Shown: positions 17,382 to 26,707 of the stretch, one piece after another
How positions within the stretch are numbered: the first letter of the stretch is position 1
Layout: every line of letters starts with the position of its first letter
NCBI RefSeq assembly: GCF_036250735.1
Contig: NZ_CP109430.1
Location: forward strand, 2,542,001-2,606,000
DNA length: 64,000 nt
Direction: 5' to 3'
From: Streptosporangium sp. NBC_01495
GTDB lineage: Bacteria; Actinomycetota; Actinomycetes; Streptosporangiales; Streptosporangiaceae
Translations under genes and position numbers: made by a program
The notes under the pieces: model-generated
Database searches by the model: none
The model's input: the letters and a program-made list of their open reading frames with translations, nothing else
Told to the model about the DNA's origin: nothing

Positions 17382-17438
17382 CCGCCACGGCGCGGGCTTT
17401 CTACGGATGCCGTCCGGAGTGCCCGGATAATGGTTCTC

Positions 17439-18362
17439 ATGAAGTTGAGGATCTTCACTGAACCGCAGCAGGGTGCCACGTACGACGAGTTGCTGGCGGT
17501 CGCGCTGGCCGCGGAGCGGCTCGGGTTCGACGCCTTCTTCCGTTCCGACCACTACATGCAGATCTGGCCCGGCGGCCCGGGGCCCGGCTCCACCGACGCC
17601 TGGACGACTCTGGCGGGCCTGGCCAGGGACACCTCCACGATCCGTCTCGGCACCCTGGTCACGCCGGTCACCTTCCGGCTGCCGGGCCCGCTGGCGATCA
17701 GCGTGGCCCAGGTCGACCAGATGAGCCGCGGGCGGGTCGAGCTGGGCCTGGGCACCGGCTGGTACGACGCCGAGCACATCGCGTACGGCATCCCGTTCCC
17801 GCCGATCGGCGAGCGGTTCGGCCGGTTCGAGGAGCAGCTGGAGATACTGGTCGGGCTCTGGACCACGCCGGTGGGCGAGACGTTCTCCTTCGAGGGTGCC
17901 CACTACAGGCTGGCCGACTCGCCCGCGCTGCCCAAGCCCGCGCAGAGCCCGAAACCGCCGATCATCATCGGCGGCACCGGCGCCACGCGCACCCCGCGCC
18001 TGGCCGCCCGGTTCGCCGACGAGTACAACGTGCCGTTCCGCACCCTGGAGGACACCTCGGAGGCCTTCGACCGGGTCAGGAAGGCGTGCGAGGCGGAGGG
18101 CAGGGAGCCGGTCGTGCTCTCCGCCGCGCAGGTCGTCTGCGTCGGTTCCGACGACGCGGAGATCGCGCGGCGGGCCGAGAGGATCGGGCAGGACGTCGCC
18201 GCGCTGCGCGCGACGGGCCTGGCGGGCACCCCCGCCGAGGTGGCCGAGAAGATCGGCCGGTTCGCCGAGCTGGGCGCCGAGCGGATCTACCTGCAGGTGC
18301 TGGACCTGGACGACCTCGACCACCTGGAGCTCATCGCGGACGAGATCCTGTCCCACGTGTAG
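17439..18362 (+). CDS. LLM-class F420-dependent oxidoreductase
   Basis: 307 residues from MKLRIFTEPQQGATYDELLA. Luciferase-like TIM barrel: FFRSDHYMQIW, RLGTLVTPVTFRLPGPLAIS, GLGTGWYDAEH and PPIIIGGTG are the usual substrate and F420-binding loops. The family moves hydride between F420 and small organic substrates, and the substrate here cannot be told. An ATG three codons upstream is possible. However, GATAAT at 17426-17431 ends seven bases before the ATG at 17439, which fits a leaderless transcript starting at that codon. Confidence 0.92.
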   Translation: MKLRIFTEPQQGATYDELLAVALAAERLGFDAFFRSDHYMQIWPGGPGPGSTDAWTTLAGLARDTSTIRLGTLVTPVTFRLPGPLAISVAQVDQMSRGRVELGLGTGWYDAEHIAYGIPFPPIGERFGRFEEQLEILVGLWTTPVGETFSFEGAHYRLADSPALPKPAQSPKPPIIIGGTGATRTPRLAARFADEYNVPFRTLEDTSEAFDRVRKACEAEGREPVVLSAAQVVCVGSDDAEIARRAERIGQDVAALRATGLAGTPAEVAEKIGRFAELGAERIYLQVLDLDDLDHLELIADEILSHV

Positions 18363-18707
18363 GCCGCGGGCCTCGACGTCGCCGCTCACGGGCAGGCCGC
18401 TCCTCCCCGATGCCCACGTCACCACGTCATCGGCGACCCGGTGGACCGGTGTACCGGCTCGGCGGGGTGCGCCCGTCACCGGTGGACCGGCTCGGGCGGG
18501 CGTGCGCGCCGCTCACGGGCGAGCCGGTCGCGGACCGGCTCGCACCCGGCCGCGAGCCGTCCCGGCGGGCGCTCGCGGTCCCGGAGCCCGCGCCTGCGAT
18601 CTTTGGGTAAAGACAGGTGAAGGAGGAAGGCATTTTCCCGATTGTGACGATGGCCCCTTCCGCGTAGGTCCCTAGGCTTGAAACGCGGACCAATAGAGGG
18701 GAACGTC
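18363..18707. other. Intergenic region, no gene seen
   Basis: 345 bp of GC-rich DNA with loose repeats of GGACCGGCTCG near 18430-18540. The last 100 bp drop in GC and probably hold the promoter of the VLRF1 gene. No coding frame is convincing on either strand. Confidence 0.6.
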
Positions 18708-19865
18708 GTGAGATTCGATCGTGATGCTCTACGGGAAGTCGTCTCCATCGGCGACGAGCTGGGGGTGCTGTCGTTCTACGTGAACGTCGACCCGCATGAG
18801 GAAACGCAGTCCCGGCCCGCCTGCCGGATCCGGTTCGGCAACGAGCTGGCCGACCTGCGGGAGCGGGTCACGGCGGACCAGGACCGGACGCGGCGGACGG
18901 CCGTCCTGAAGCGGCTGGAGGATCTTGAAGCCGACTTCCGGCTGCTCCTCAACCCGTACGAGACCGGGGTGGGGCGGGTGATGTTCGCCCCCGTGAGCGG
19001 TGACGAGACGCGGGTCTTCTCCTTCCAGCTGCCGGTCGCCGACCAGATCGTGCTGGAGCCGACGGCCTACGTGCGCCCGCTGGTCAACACGGTCGAGACG
19101 GCGCCGTCCGCCGGGCTCGTGGTCGTCTCCAGGGACGGGGTGCGCATCATCGACTACCGGTACGGCCAGGCCCAGGAGGCCGGCAGGGCGTACTTCGACG
19201 TGTCCTCCGAGGACTGGCGGGAGACGCGCGGTCCCGCGCTCTCGGAGTTCTCCCAGCAGGGTCCGTCGCAGCGGGACAGGTTCGAACGCCGGGTCGAGGA
19301 CAACGTCGCCAGGATCGTGCGCGGGGCGGCGCCGCGCGTCACCGAGCAGGCCACGACCCGCGACTGGACCGTGGTCGTGCTGATCGGCGACGTCCAGCTG
19401 ACCAAGATCCTGGCCGAAGAGCTGACCGGCGACGTCATCCAGGTCGACGCGGTGGTGGACTCGCTGTCCGCGGCGAAGGTCGCCGAGTACGTGGAACCGC
19501 AGCTGCGGGGCGCCCGGACACGGTTCGGCACCGGCCTGGCGATCCGGGCCAGGGACGCCGCGCTGTCCGGCGGGCGCGGCGCGCTCGGCCTGCGGGACAC
19601 GACCAAGGCGCTGAACGAGAGCCGGGTGGCGCGGCTGCTGCTGGACGAATGCCGCGAGTGGCGCGGCGGGCGTGCCGCCGAAGGGCTGCTCTACCCGCCC
19701 GACGAGACCCCGCCGGAGGGATTGACGCTCGTCGAGGAGCACAGGATGGGGGAGCGCATGATCGAGCGCGTCCTGGACATCGACGCCGAAGTGATCGTTC
19801 TGGACAGGGAGGCCTCGGAGGTCCTGGCCGACGTCGACGGGGTCGGAGCGATCCTGCGCTGGTGA
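18708..19865 (+). CDS. VLRF1/baeRF family: archaeo-eukaryotic eRF1-like release factor homologue
   Basis: 385 residues from GTG, with GAGGGG eight bases upstream. Regions match the bacterial eRF1-like group: DELGVLSFYVNVDPHEETQ at the start, APSAGLVVVSRDGVRIIDYR in the middle, TTRDWTVVVLIGDVQLTKIL, and a C-terminal AEVIVLDREASEVLADVDGV with the closing GAILRW. Yeast Vms1, the reference member, cleaves peptidyl-tRNA on stalled ribosomes. Bacterial members are thought to act in ribosome rescue, but this is not proven here. The next genes are the Hen1-Pnkp RNA-repair pair, 204 bp downstream on the same strand. Confidence 0.85.
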   Translation: MRFDRDALREVVSIGDELGVLSFYVNVDPHEETQSRPACRIRFGNELADLRERVTADQDRTRRTAVLKRLEDLEADFRLLLNPYETGVGRVMFAPVSGDETRVFSFQLPVADQIVLEPTAYVRPLVNTVETAPSAGLVVVSRDGVRIIDYRYGQAQEAGRAYFDVSSEDWRETRGPALSEFSQQGPSQRDRFERRVEDNVARIVRGAAPRVTEQATTRDWTVVVLIGDVQLTKILAEELTGDVIQVDAVVDSLSAAKVAEYVEPQLRGARTRFGTGLAIRARDAALSGGRGALGLRDTTKALNESRVARLLLDECREWRGGRAAEGLLYPPDETPPEGLTLVEEHRMGERMIERVLDIDAEVIVLDREASEVLADVDGVGAILRW

Positions 19866-20069
19866 CCCCCGCCTCCGGCGACGACCTGGGTGTGGCATCC
19901 GGTGTCACCCAGGGAACCCGAGAAGGAAGCGATGCCGACCGCGGGCTCGTCCCTTCGAGGACCTCCCGCGACGACCCGGATCGTGCCGTCCACAGCCGGT
20001 GGCCGTGTCGGGTGGGTTCGGGCCGTTAACCGATGGCCGTCCCGGCGGGCGTGCGGCACACTGAACCGG

Positions 20070-21857
20070 GTGTTGCTGACGATCTCCACCACCTTGCGAC
20101 CCGCCACGGACCTAGGGTTCCTGCTGCACAAGCATCCCGACCGGGTCCAGGAGTTCGGGCAGTCGTACGGCGTGGCACGTGTTCTCTATCCCGAGGCGGG
20201 CGAGGAGCGCTGCACGGCCGCGCTGATGCTCGACGTCGACCCGATCCGCCTGGTGCGCTCGCGCGACCGGTCCACGCCCGACTACACGCTGGGCCAGTAC
20301 GTCAACGACCGGCCCTACGCCGCGTCGTCGCTGCTGGCCGTGGCGCTGGCCGACGTGTTCCGCACGGCGCGCACCGGACGCTGTGACAGCCGTCCCGAGC
20401 TGGCCGCAGGTCCGATCCCGTTGGAGATCACCCTGCCCGTGCTGCCGTGCAAGGGTGGTCCCGAGCTCGCGCACCGGCTGTTCGAACCGCTGGGCTGGCG
20501 GGTCGAGGCGACCGCCCTGCCGCTGGACGAGGAGTTCCCCGAGTGGGGCGACTCCCGCTACGTGCGGCTGGTGCTGCGCGGGGAGGTCCGTCTGGCCGAC
20601 GCGCTCAACCAGCTCTACGTGCTGCTTCCGGTGCTCGACGACGCCAAGCACTACTGGGTGGCCCCCGACGAGGTGGACAAGCTGATCAGGGCGGGCGAGT
20701 CGTGGCTGGCCGCCCACCCCGACCGGGGGCTGATCACCCGCCGCTACCTCGGCCGTCGCTGGGCCCTCACCCGCACCGCCTTCGCCCGCCTCGCCGAGAT
20801 CGGCGACGACGTGGAGGAGGACCTCGAACCCCCCGTCGAGGAGGACCCCGCGGCCGACCCCGCCATCGAGGGTTCCGCCGACGAGAGTCCCGTCGCGGGG
20901 GCCTTCGCCGGGGAAGGCACCGCGGAGAGGGGTTCCGCGGTGGCGGGGACCTCCGTCGTACCGGGAGACGGCTCCGTCGCGGGGGCGCCCGCCACCGCCT
21001 TCGGCGGGACCGGCGCGCCGGACGAGGTCCTCCCGGCCGATGAGTCCCCCGCCGAGGGGGAGGCGCAGGCAGGGCCCGCGGGTGCCACCAGGCGGCCGTT
21101 GAACACCCTGCGCCTGGAGGCCGTGCTCGCCACGCTGGAGAGGCTGGGCGCGAGCACTGTCATCGACCTCGGGTGCGGCTCCGGCCGCCTGGTCGGGGCG
21201 CTGCTCGAACGGCCCCGCCTCACCAGGGTGGCCGGGGTGGACGTGTCCGCCCAGGCGCTGGCGCTCGCGGCCAGGCGCCTGAGGCTCGACCGGATGCCCG
21301 AGCGCCGGAGGGAGCGGCTGGAGCTGTTCCAGGGCGCGCTGACCTACACCGACGCGCGGTTCGCCGGGTATGACGCCGCGGTGCTGATGGAGGTCGTCGA
21401 GCACGTCGATCCGCCGCGCCTGGACGCGCTGGAGCGGGTGGTCTTCGGAGCCGCCCGGCCGGGGCACGTGATCGTCACGACCCCCAACGCCGAGCACAAC
21501 GTCCGCTACGAGTTCCTGAGCGGCATGCGCCACCCCGACCACCGCTTCGAGTGGACCCGCGCCGAGTTCCGCGCGTGGGCGGCGAAGGTGTGCGGCGAGT
21601 ACGGCTACCGCGTCGAGTTCCTGCCGGTCGGCGACGACGACCCCGAGGTGGGCCCGCCCACCCAGATGGCCCTGTTCGGCCTCGCGGGCGCGGGCGATCC
21701 CACGGGCGCGCCAGGCGACCCCGGGAGTGCGGAGGGCTCCGCGGGCACGGCGGAACCCGTGAGCGCGGGAGGTCTCGTGAGCGCGGGAGGTTCCGTGAGG
21801 ATGGATGGGCCGGTGGGCGCGGGAGGCGCGGGAGGCACGGGAGGTGGAGATGACTGA
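20070..21857 (+). CDS. hen1: 3'-terminal RNA ribose 2'-O-methyltransferase Hen1
   Basis: 595 residues from GTG, beginning VLLTISTTLRPATDLGFLLH, the usual start of bacterial Hen1. The N-terminal domain (1-245) is the Hen1_N/Pnkp-activating module. A methyltransferase follows from about residue 355: VIDLGCGSGRLVGALLE, then the metal-binding EVVEHVDPP and PNAEHNVRYE. It 2'-O-methylates the 3' end of cut RNA so that the religated site resists recutting. Two low-complexity acidic or Ala/Gly/Ser-rich stretches (about 250-345 and the last 55 residues) lengthen it beyond the usual ~460. Its stop overlaps the Pnkp start. Confidence 0.95.
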   Translation: MLLTISTTLRPATDLGFLLHKHPDRVQEFGQSYGVARVLYPEAGEERCTAALMLDVDPIRLVRSRDRSTPDYTLGQYVNDRPYAASSLLAVALADVFRTARTGRCDSRPELAAGPIPLEITLPVLPCKGGPELAHRLFEPLGWRVEATALPLDEEFPEWGDSRYVRLVLRGEVRLADALNQLYVLLPVLDDAKHYWVAPDEVDKLIRAGESWLAAHPDRGLITRRYLGRRWALTRTAFARLAEIGDDVEEDLEPPVEEDPAADPAIEGSADESPVAGAFAGEGTAERGSAVAGTSVVPGDGSVAGAPATAFGGTGAPDEVLPADESPAEGEAQAGPAGATRRPLNTLRLEAVLATLERLGASTVIDLGCGSGRLVGALLERPRLTRVAGVDVSAQALALAARRLRLDRMPERRRERLELFQGALTYTDARFAGYDAAVLMEVVEHVDPPRLDALERVVFGAARPGHVIVTTPNAEHNVRYEFLSGMRHPDHRFEWTRAEFRAWAAKVCGEYGYRVEFLPVGDDDPEVGPPTQMALFGLAGAGDPTGAPGDPGSAEGSAGTAEPVSAGGLVSAGGSVRMDGPVGAGGAGGTGGGDD

Positions 21858-24348
21858 GATCGCCGTACCGGAGATGTCGCTGGTCGTGCTCGTGGGGGTG
21901 TCCGGCAGCGGCAAGTCGACCTTCGCCGCCAGGCACTTCGCGCCGACCCAGGTGATCTCCTCCGACTTCTGCCGGGGCCTGGTCGCCGACGACGAGAACG
22001 ACCAGGCCGCCACCCCCGATGCCTTCGACGTGCTCCACTACATCGTCGGCACCCGCCTGCGGCGCGGGCTGCTCACGGTCGTGGACGCCACGAACGTCCA
22101 GTGGGAGGCGCGCAAGACGCTGGTCGAGCTCGCGAAGTCGCACAACGTACTGGTCGACGCGATCGTCCTGGACGTGCCGGAGGAGCTGGCGATCGCGCGC
22201 AACGAGACCAGGCCCGACCGGGATTTCGGGGCTCGCGTGGTCACCAGGCAGCGCAAGGACCTGCGCCGTTCGATGGGCAAGATCTCCCGTGACGGTTTCC
22301 GCCGGGTCCACGTGCTGCGCGGGGCCGAGGAGATCGAGGCCGCCACGGTCGTCACCGAGAGGGCGTGGACCGACAGGCGCGAGCTGACCGGCCCGTTCGA
22401 CATCGTCGGCGACGTACACGGCTGCCGTGCCGAGCTGGAGGCGCTGCTGCGCGACCTCGGCTGGGAGGTCGGCCCCGGCGGCGCGGGTGCGATCCACCCC
22501 GAGGGCAGGACGGCGGTGTTCGTCGGCGACCTGGTGGACCGGGGGCCCGACTCACCGGGCGTGCTCCGGCTGGTCATGGGCATGGTCGCGGCCGGGACCG
22601 CGCTGTGCGTGTCGGGCAACCACGAGCAGAAGCTGGCCCGCGCGCTCAACGGCCGCAAGGTCAGGGTGGCCCACGGCCTCCAGGAGTCGCTGGACCAGCT
22701 GGCCGCCGAGCCGGAGGGGTTCAGGCGGGAGGCGCTGGCCTTCATGGACGGGCTGATCAGCCACTACCAGCTCGACGGGGGCAGGCTCGTCGTCGCCCAC
22801 GCCGGGCTCAAGGAGGCCTACCACGGCCGCGCCTCCGGCAGGGTCCGCTCCTTCGCGCTGTACGGCGACACCACCGGCGAGACCGACGAGTACGGCCTGC
22901 CGGTGCGCTACCCCTGGGCGCGCGAGTACCGGGGCCGGGCCATGGTCGTCTACGGCCACACCCCGGTTCCCGAGCCCGAGTGGATCAACAACACGATCTG
23001 CCTGGACACCGGGGTGGTCTTCGGCGGGCGGCTGACCGCGCTGCGCTACCCGGAGCGGGAGATCGTCTCGGTGCCCGCCGAGCGCGTCTGGTACGAGCCG
23101 GTCAAGCCGCTGACCGCCCCCGGCCACCGCGACCCCGGCCTGCTCTCCGTCGACGACGTGCGGGGCACCCGGCACATCGAGGTGCGCCACGGCGGTGGCC
23201 GCATCAAGATCCGCGAGGAGAACTCGGCCGCCGCGTTGGAGATCATGAGCCGGTTCGCGGTCGACCCGCGCTGGCTGGTCTACCTCCCGCCGACGATGGC
23301 GCCCCCGGAGACCTCCCGCCTCGACGGCTACCTGGAGCACCCGGCCGAGGCGTTCGCCGAGTTCGCGGCGGCCGGGGTGACCCGGGTGGTGTGCGAGGAG
23401 AAGCACATGGGCTCGCGGGCGGTGGCCGTGCTGGCCGCCGACCCGGAGGTGGCGGCGGCGCGGTTCGGGATCACCGACGGCACCGCGGGGGCGGTCTACA
23501 CCCGTACCGGGAGGCCGTTCTTCGCCGACACCACCGAGCTGGTCGACAGGCTCAGGCGGGTGTGCGCGCCGCTGATGGAGGAGCTGGGGTCCGGCTGGCT
23601 CGCCCTCGACTGCGAGCTGCTGCCCTGGTCGGCCAAGGCCGAGGGGCTGATCCGCGGCCAGTACGCGTCGGTGGGCGCCGCGGCCCGCACGGTGCTGCCC
23701 GAGGCGGTCGGCGTGCTGGAAGCGGCGGCCGGGCGCGGTTTGGATGTGGGCGATCTGTTGGACCGCACCCGACGCCGCTCCACCAACGCTGCCCGTTTCA
23801 GGCAGGCATATGCACGTTACTGCTGGCCTGTCTCCGGGCTGGAGGGCCTTCGCCTGGCACCGTTCCAGATCCTCGCCTGCGAGGGCCGGGCGACCGCGAT
23901 CCAGGAGCCGCACTCCTGGCACCTGGACCTGCTGTCCCGGCTCGACGACCCGCTGATCGCGCCCACCCGGCACGTGTTCGCGGATCCTGCCTCGCCGGAG
24001 TCCACGGAGGCGGCCACGGCCTGGTGGTCGGCGCTGACCGCCGAGGGCGGTGAGGGCATGGTCGTCAAGCCGCTGGAGCAGCCGGACGGGCGGAGCCGGG
24101 TGCAGCCCGGGGTCAAGGTACGCGGGCGGGAGTACCTGCGGATCATCTACGGTCCCGACTACACCGAGAGCCTGGACGTCCTGCGCCACCGGTTCCTGGG
24201 CCGCAAGCGCTCGCTCGCCCTGCGCGAGCACGCGCTGGGTCTTGAGGCGCTCTCCCGCCTGGCCGAGGGGGAGCCGCTGTGGAGGGTGCACGAGGCGGTC
24301 TTCGCCGTGCTGGCCCTGGAGTCCGAACCGGTCGATCCCCGCCTGTAG
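21850..24348 (+). CDS. pnkp: Polynucleotide kinase-phosphatase (Pnkp), RNA repair enzyme
   Basis: 832 residues, three activities in order. The 5'-kinase has the P-loop GVSGSGKST with Lys22. The metallophosphatase has DVHGC at 188-192, GDLVDRGPDS and GNHE. The C-terminal adenylyltransferase (ligase) domain has Lys518 in EEKHMGSRAV. With Hen1 it heals and seals RNAs cut by ribotoxins, as shown for the Clostridium thermocellum system. The ATG overlaps the hen1 stop by eight bases (ATGACTGA), so translation is coupled. It is full length and all catalytic motifs are intact. A hairpin follows the stop. Confidence 0.97.
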   Translation: MTEIAVPEMSLVVLVGVSGSGKSTFAARHFAPTQVISSDFCRGLVADDENDQAATPDAFDVLHYIVGTRLRRGLLTVVDATNVQWEARKTLVELAKSHNVLVDAIVLDVPEELAIARNETRPDRDFGARVVTRQRKDLRRSMGKISRDGFRRVHVLRGAEEIEAATVVTERAWTDRRELTGPFDIVGDVHGCRAELEALLRDLGWEVGPGGAGAIHPEGRTAVFVGDLVDRGPDSPGVLRLVMGMVAAGTALCVSGNHEQKLARALNGRKVRVAHGLQESLDQLAAEPEGFRREALAFMDGLISHYQLDGGRLVVAHAGLKEAYHGRASGRVRSFALYGDTTGETDEYGLPVRYPWAREYRGRAMVVYGHTPVPEPEWINNTICLDTGVVFGGRLTALRYPEREIVSVPAERVWYEPVKPLTAPGHRDPGLLSVDDVRGTRHIEVRHGGGRIKIREENSAAALEIMSRFAVDPRWLVYLPPTMAPPETSRLDGYLEHPAEAFAEFAAAGVTRVVCEEKHMGSRAVAVLAADPEVAAARFGITDGTAGAVYTRTGRPFFADTTELVDRLRRVCAPLMEELGSGWLALDCELLPWSAKAEGLIRGQYASVGAAARTVLPEAVGVLEAAAGRGLDVGDLLDRTRRRSTNAARFRQAYARYCWPVSGLEGLRLAPFQILACEGRATAIQEPHSWHLDLLSRLDDPLIAPTRHVFADPASPESTEAATAWWSALTAEGGEGMVVKPLEQPDGRSRVQPGVKVRGREYLRIIYGPDYTESLDVLRHRFLGRKRSLALREHALGLEALSRLAEGEPLWRVHEAVFAVLALESEPVDPRL

Positions 24349-24349
24349 T

Positions 24350-24379
24350 CCCCGGCGACCGGTTCCGCCGACGCCGGGG
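24350..24379. terminator. Hairpin after the hen1-pnkp operon
   Basis: CCCCGGCG (24350-24357) and CGCCGGGG (24372-24379) pair perfectly with a 14-base loop, starting two bases after the pnkp stop. Confidence 0.55.
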
Positions 24380-24632
24380 ATCACAGGCGACGATCACCCC
24401 GTACGTACCCCCTCCGGCTCGGAGGAGCCGCGCCGCCCGCCCACCGGGGGCGGCACGGCTCCTTCCAGCAGCTCGCGATCGTGCCGGACACCGCGGTCTC
24501 CCAGCCGGCCGACCACGCGATCGCGGAGCGGGGACGACCTCGACAACGAGCCGCTCGGGCTCCAGGCCTGACAGCCTCAAGGTACGGGGGACCAAGGGGC
24601 GAACACTCGAGGAGATGGGCTAGGTTCGCCTC

Positions 24633-25217
24633 GTGCCGTCCCAGGAACAGGAAAGTATCCCGCCCGCGCGGGCCACGGCCCGGCCGACCCGCGCCGAGCT
24701 CGAGGCGGCCGGGGACACGACGATCGAGGACGTTCTCGGACCCTCGCTGGACGTGCTGTTCTGCGGGATCAACCCCGGCCTGTACTCCGCGGCCACCGGC
24801 CATCACTTCGCCCGCCCCGGCAACCGCTTCTGGCCCGCGCTGTACCGCTCGGGCTTCACCCCCCGGCTGCTGTCCCCGGCCGAGCAGGACCTGCTTCCCT
24901 CGTACGGGCTGGGTATCACCAACGTGGTGCGACGGCCCTCCGCGCAGGCGGCGGAACTGTCCGCCGAGGAGTTCCGCGCGGGCGGGGAGCGGCTGGTGAG
25001 ACTGGTCGCCGAGGTCGGGCCGAAGGTGCTGGCGGTGGCGGGGGTGACCGCCTACCGGCAGGCGTTCGGAGTGCCCAAGGCCATGATCGGGCCGCAGGAG
25101 TCCCGGATCGGCGGCGCGGCGGTGTGGGTGCTGCCCAACCCGAGCGGCCTGAACGCGCACTGGACGCTGGACGGGATCGCCGAGGAGATGCGGCGGCTGC
25201 GGGAGTCGCTCGTCTGA
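24633..25217 (+). CDS. mug: G/U mismatch-specific DNA glycosylase (Mug family)
   Basis: 194 residues from GTG. The uracil-DNA-glycosylase fold of the Mug group is clear: LDVLFCGINPGLYSAATGHH, FARPGNRFWPALYRSG, LPSYGLGITNVVRRPSAQA, then VLPNPSGLNAHW carrying the second active-site loop. The catalytic Asn is in GINPG. It removes uracil or thymine opposite guanine. TAGGTT ends six bases before the GTG, consistent with a leaderless start. It is not part of the RNA-repair operon, being separated by 284 bp and a hairpin. Confidence 0.93.
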   Translation: MPSQEQESIPPARATARPTRAELEAAGDTTIEDVLGPSLDVLFCGINPGLYSAATGHHFARPGNRFWPALYRSGFTPRLLSPAEQDLLPSYGLGITNVVRRPSAQAAELSAEEFRAGGERLVRLVAEVGPKVLAVAGVTAYRQAFGVPKAMIGPQESRIGGAAVWVLPNPSGLNAHWTLDGIAEEMRRLRESLV

Positions 25218-25253
25218 CCGGCCGGTGCGAGCGCGCCGCGTGGGAACGGCGAC

Positions 25254-25281
25254 GGGCGAGCGCGGCGGGTCACGCTCGCCC
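25254..25281. terminator. Hairpin between convergent mug and DUF1707 genes
   Basis: GGGCGAGCG (25254-25262) and CGCTCGCCC (25273-25281), nine perfect pairs and a ten-base loop. Confidence 0.55.
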
Positions 25282-25311
25282 GGAGCCGATCGGAGACGGG
25301 TCAGGAGCGGA

Positions 25312-25866
25312 TCAGAACGCGGCCGGGGGGCCGATCCGGCCGGAGCGCGTCCTGGAGCGCCCCCGCCCCCGGCGGAGCATGCCCAGCACGGCCATCACCA
25401 GCCAGGCGAGGAAGAGGAACTTGAGCACCCCGAACCCGCCGATCAGCATCCCGGCCACCAGCACCGGAATCATCAGGGGGAAGAACGGCGGCCCGCCGCG
25501 GTGGCCCATGTGGTGGTGGCTCCAGCCCTGGTGGTGACGGCGGCCTCCGGGCCGGTGGGGGCCCCAGGGGTGGGCGTGCGCGCGGTGCCCGCGGCCAGGA
25601 CCCCACGGCCCGCCGGGGCCCCAGGGGGCTCCCGCGCCCCAGGGACCCCAGGTGTTCTCGGACTCCTCCGGCCGGGGGTCGCGCGGGCCGGGAAGGTCCG
25701 CGCTCACCCGGGCCAGCTCGCCGCCCGTCCGCGCGGACAGGGTCAGTTCGAGGCGCTCGTCGAGCTCCTCGCGGGTCAGGCGGCCCTGCACGTAGTGCTC
25801 GCGCAGGGACTCCATCGCCACGTCACGCTCAGCGTCTCCGATGCGGAGGTCGTCTCGGGGGGTCAT
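25312..25866 (-). CDS. DUF1707 (SHOCT-like) membrane protein with His/Gly/Trp-rich linker
   Basis: 184 residues. The DUF1707 module is residues 5-55 (LRIGDAERDVAMESLREHYV, QGRLTREELDERL). A linker of about 65 residues follows, rich in Gly, Pro, Trp and His (WGPWGAGAPWGPGGPWGP, then RRHHQGWSHHHMGHRG). One or two membrane segments (FFPLMIPVLVAGMLIGG, FLFLAWLVMAVLGML) precede a basic tail. DUF1707 proteins often accompany regulators and membrane proteins, but their role is unknown. It starts seven bases after the padR stop with GGAG, so the two are one operon. The His-rich linker could bind metal, which is inference. Confidence 0.88.
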   Translation of the reverse strand: MTPRDDLRIGDAERDVAMESLREHYVQGRLTREELDERLELTLSARTGGELARVSADLPGPRDPRPEESENTWGPWGAGAPWGPGGPWGPGRGHRAHAHPWGPHRPGGRRHHQGWSHHHMGHRGGPPFFPLMIPVLVAGMLIGGFGVLKFLFLAWLVMAVLGMLRRGRGRSRTRSGRIGPPAAF

Positions 25867-25873
25867 GGTCGGG

Positions 25874-26671
25874 TCACTCCTCGCCGGTGTCGCCGGGGTC
25901 GCCGTCGGCCAAGATCTGGTAGAGCTTGCGACGCGTCTCGACCAGGGTCTGCTTCGCCTGCCGGATCTGCGCGTCGCTGCCGGTCTGCAGGATCTGGAGC
26001 ATGGCGAACCCCGACTGGCGGGTGATGTCCATCAGCTCCCAGGTGCTGTCGTCGACCTCGGGCGTCATCTCCTCCCACGGGGCGCGCACCTCGTCGGAGT
26101 GCTCGGCCACGTAGGCGCGCCCGGCGTCGGTGAGGCTGAAGGTCTTGCGGCCCTCGTTCTCCTCGGCCAGGACCAGGCCCTCGTCGGTGAGCTGCTGCAG
26201 GGCCGGGTAGACCGCTCCCGGGCTGGGCTTCCAGCCGCCCTCGCTGCGCCGCTCGATCTCCTGGATGATCTGGTAGCCGTTGTGCGAGGACTCGGTGAGC
26301 AGGGCGAGGATCGCGGCGCGGACGTCGCCGCGCTTCGCCTTGCGCCCGCGCCCGAACGGCGGCCCGCCGCCGAAGGGTCCCCCGCCGAACGGGCCTCTGC
26401 CCCCCTTGCCGCCCCGGCCGAGGTCCCAGGGGAACCCGCCGCCGAAGGGGAAGGGGCCGCGGTGGCCGCGGTGCCGGTGCCCGTGGGGCCCGCCCTCGTG
26501 GTGTTCGTGGTGCGTGTGGTGGGGCGCGCGGGGGCCGTGCTCCGGGCCGCCCTCGTGCCATCCGGTGGCCATCTGCCGCCATGCCTCCCTGGCCGCGCGC
26601 TTCATCTCGCGCCTGACCTCCGGGGATCCGAATCCGGCCCAGGGGCCGCCCATCGCGTTGGATGATGTCAT
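25874..26671 (-). CDS. PadR family regulator with His/Gly-rich N-terminal extension
   Basis: 265 residues from MTSSNAMGGPWAG, with GGAGG seven bases before the ATG. The PadR winged helix lies at about residues 118-190 (DVRAAILALLTESSHNGYQI, GGWKPSPGAVYPALQQL). A C-terminal dimerisation helix follows. The first ~115 residues are not standard: they carry a His/Gly stretch (HHTHHEHHEGGPHGHRHRGH) and Gly/Phe/Pro repeats (GPFGGGPFGGGPPFGRG). A dyad upstream overlaps a TATATC -10 and is the likely operator. It is in one operon with the equally His-rich DUF1707 protein. Confidence 0.9.
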   Translation of the reverse strand: MTSSNAMGGPWAGFGSPEVRREMKRAAREAWRQMATGWHEGGPEHGPRAPHHTHHEHHEGGPHGHRHRGHRGPFPFGGGFPWDLGRGGKGGRGPFGGGPFGGGPPFGRGRKAKRGDVRAAILALLTESSHNGYQIIQEIERRSEGGWKPSPGAVYPALQQLTDEGLVLAEENEGRKTFSLTDAGRAYVAEHSDEVRAPWEEMTPEVDDSTWELMDITRQSGFAMLQILQTGSDAQIRQAKQTLVETRRKLYQILADGDPGDTGEE

Positions 26672-26707
26672 TTCGTTACCTCCGTGTCGCGATCGTCTTT
26701 TGATCGC

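Noticed and set aside
20112..22013. 633-codon minus-strand frame opposite hen1
   Set aside because: Hen1 motifs on the plus strand are complete; the other strand has no recognisable domain.
22552..24384. 610-codon minus-strand frame opposite pnkp
   Set aside because: Shadow of the three intact Pnkp domains.
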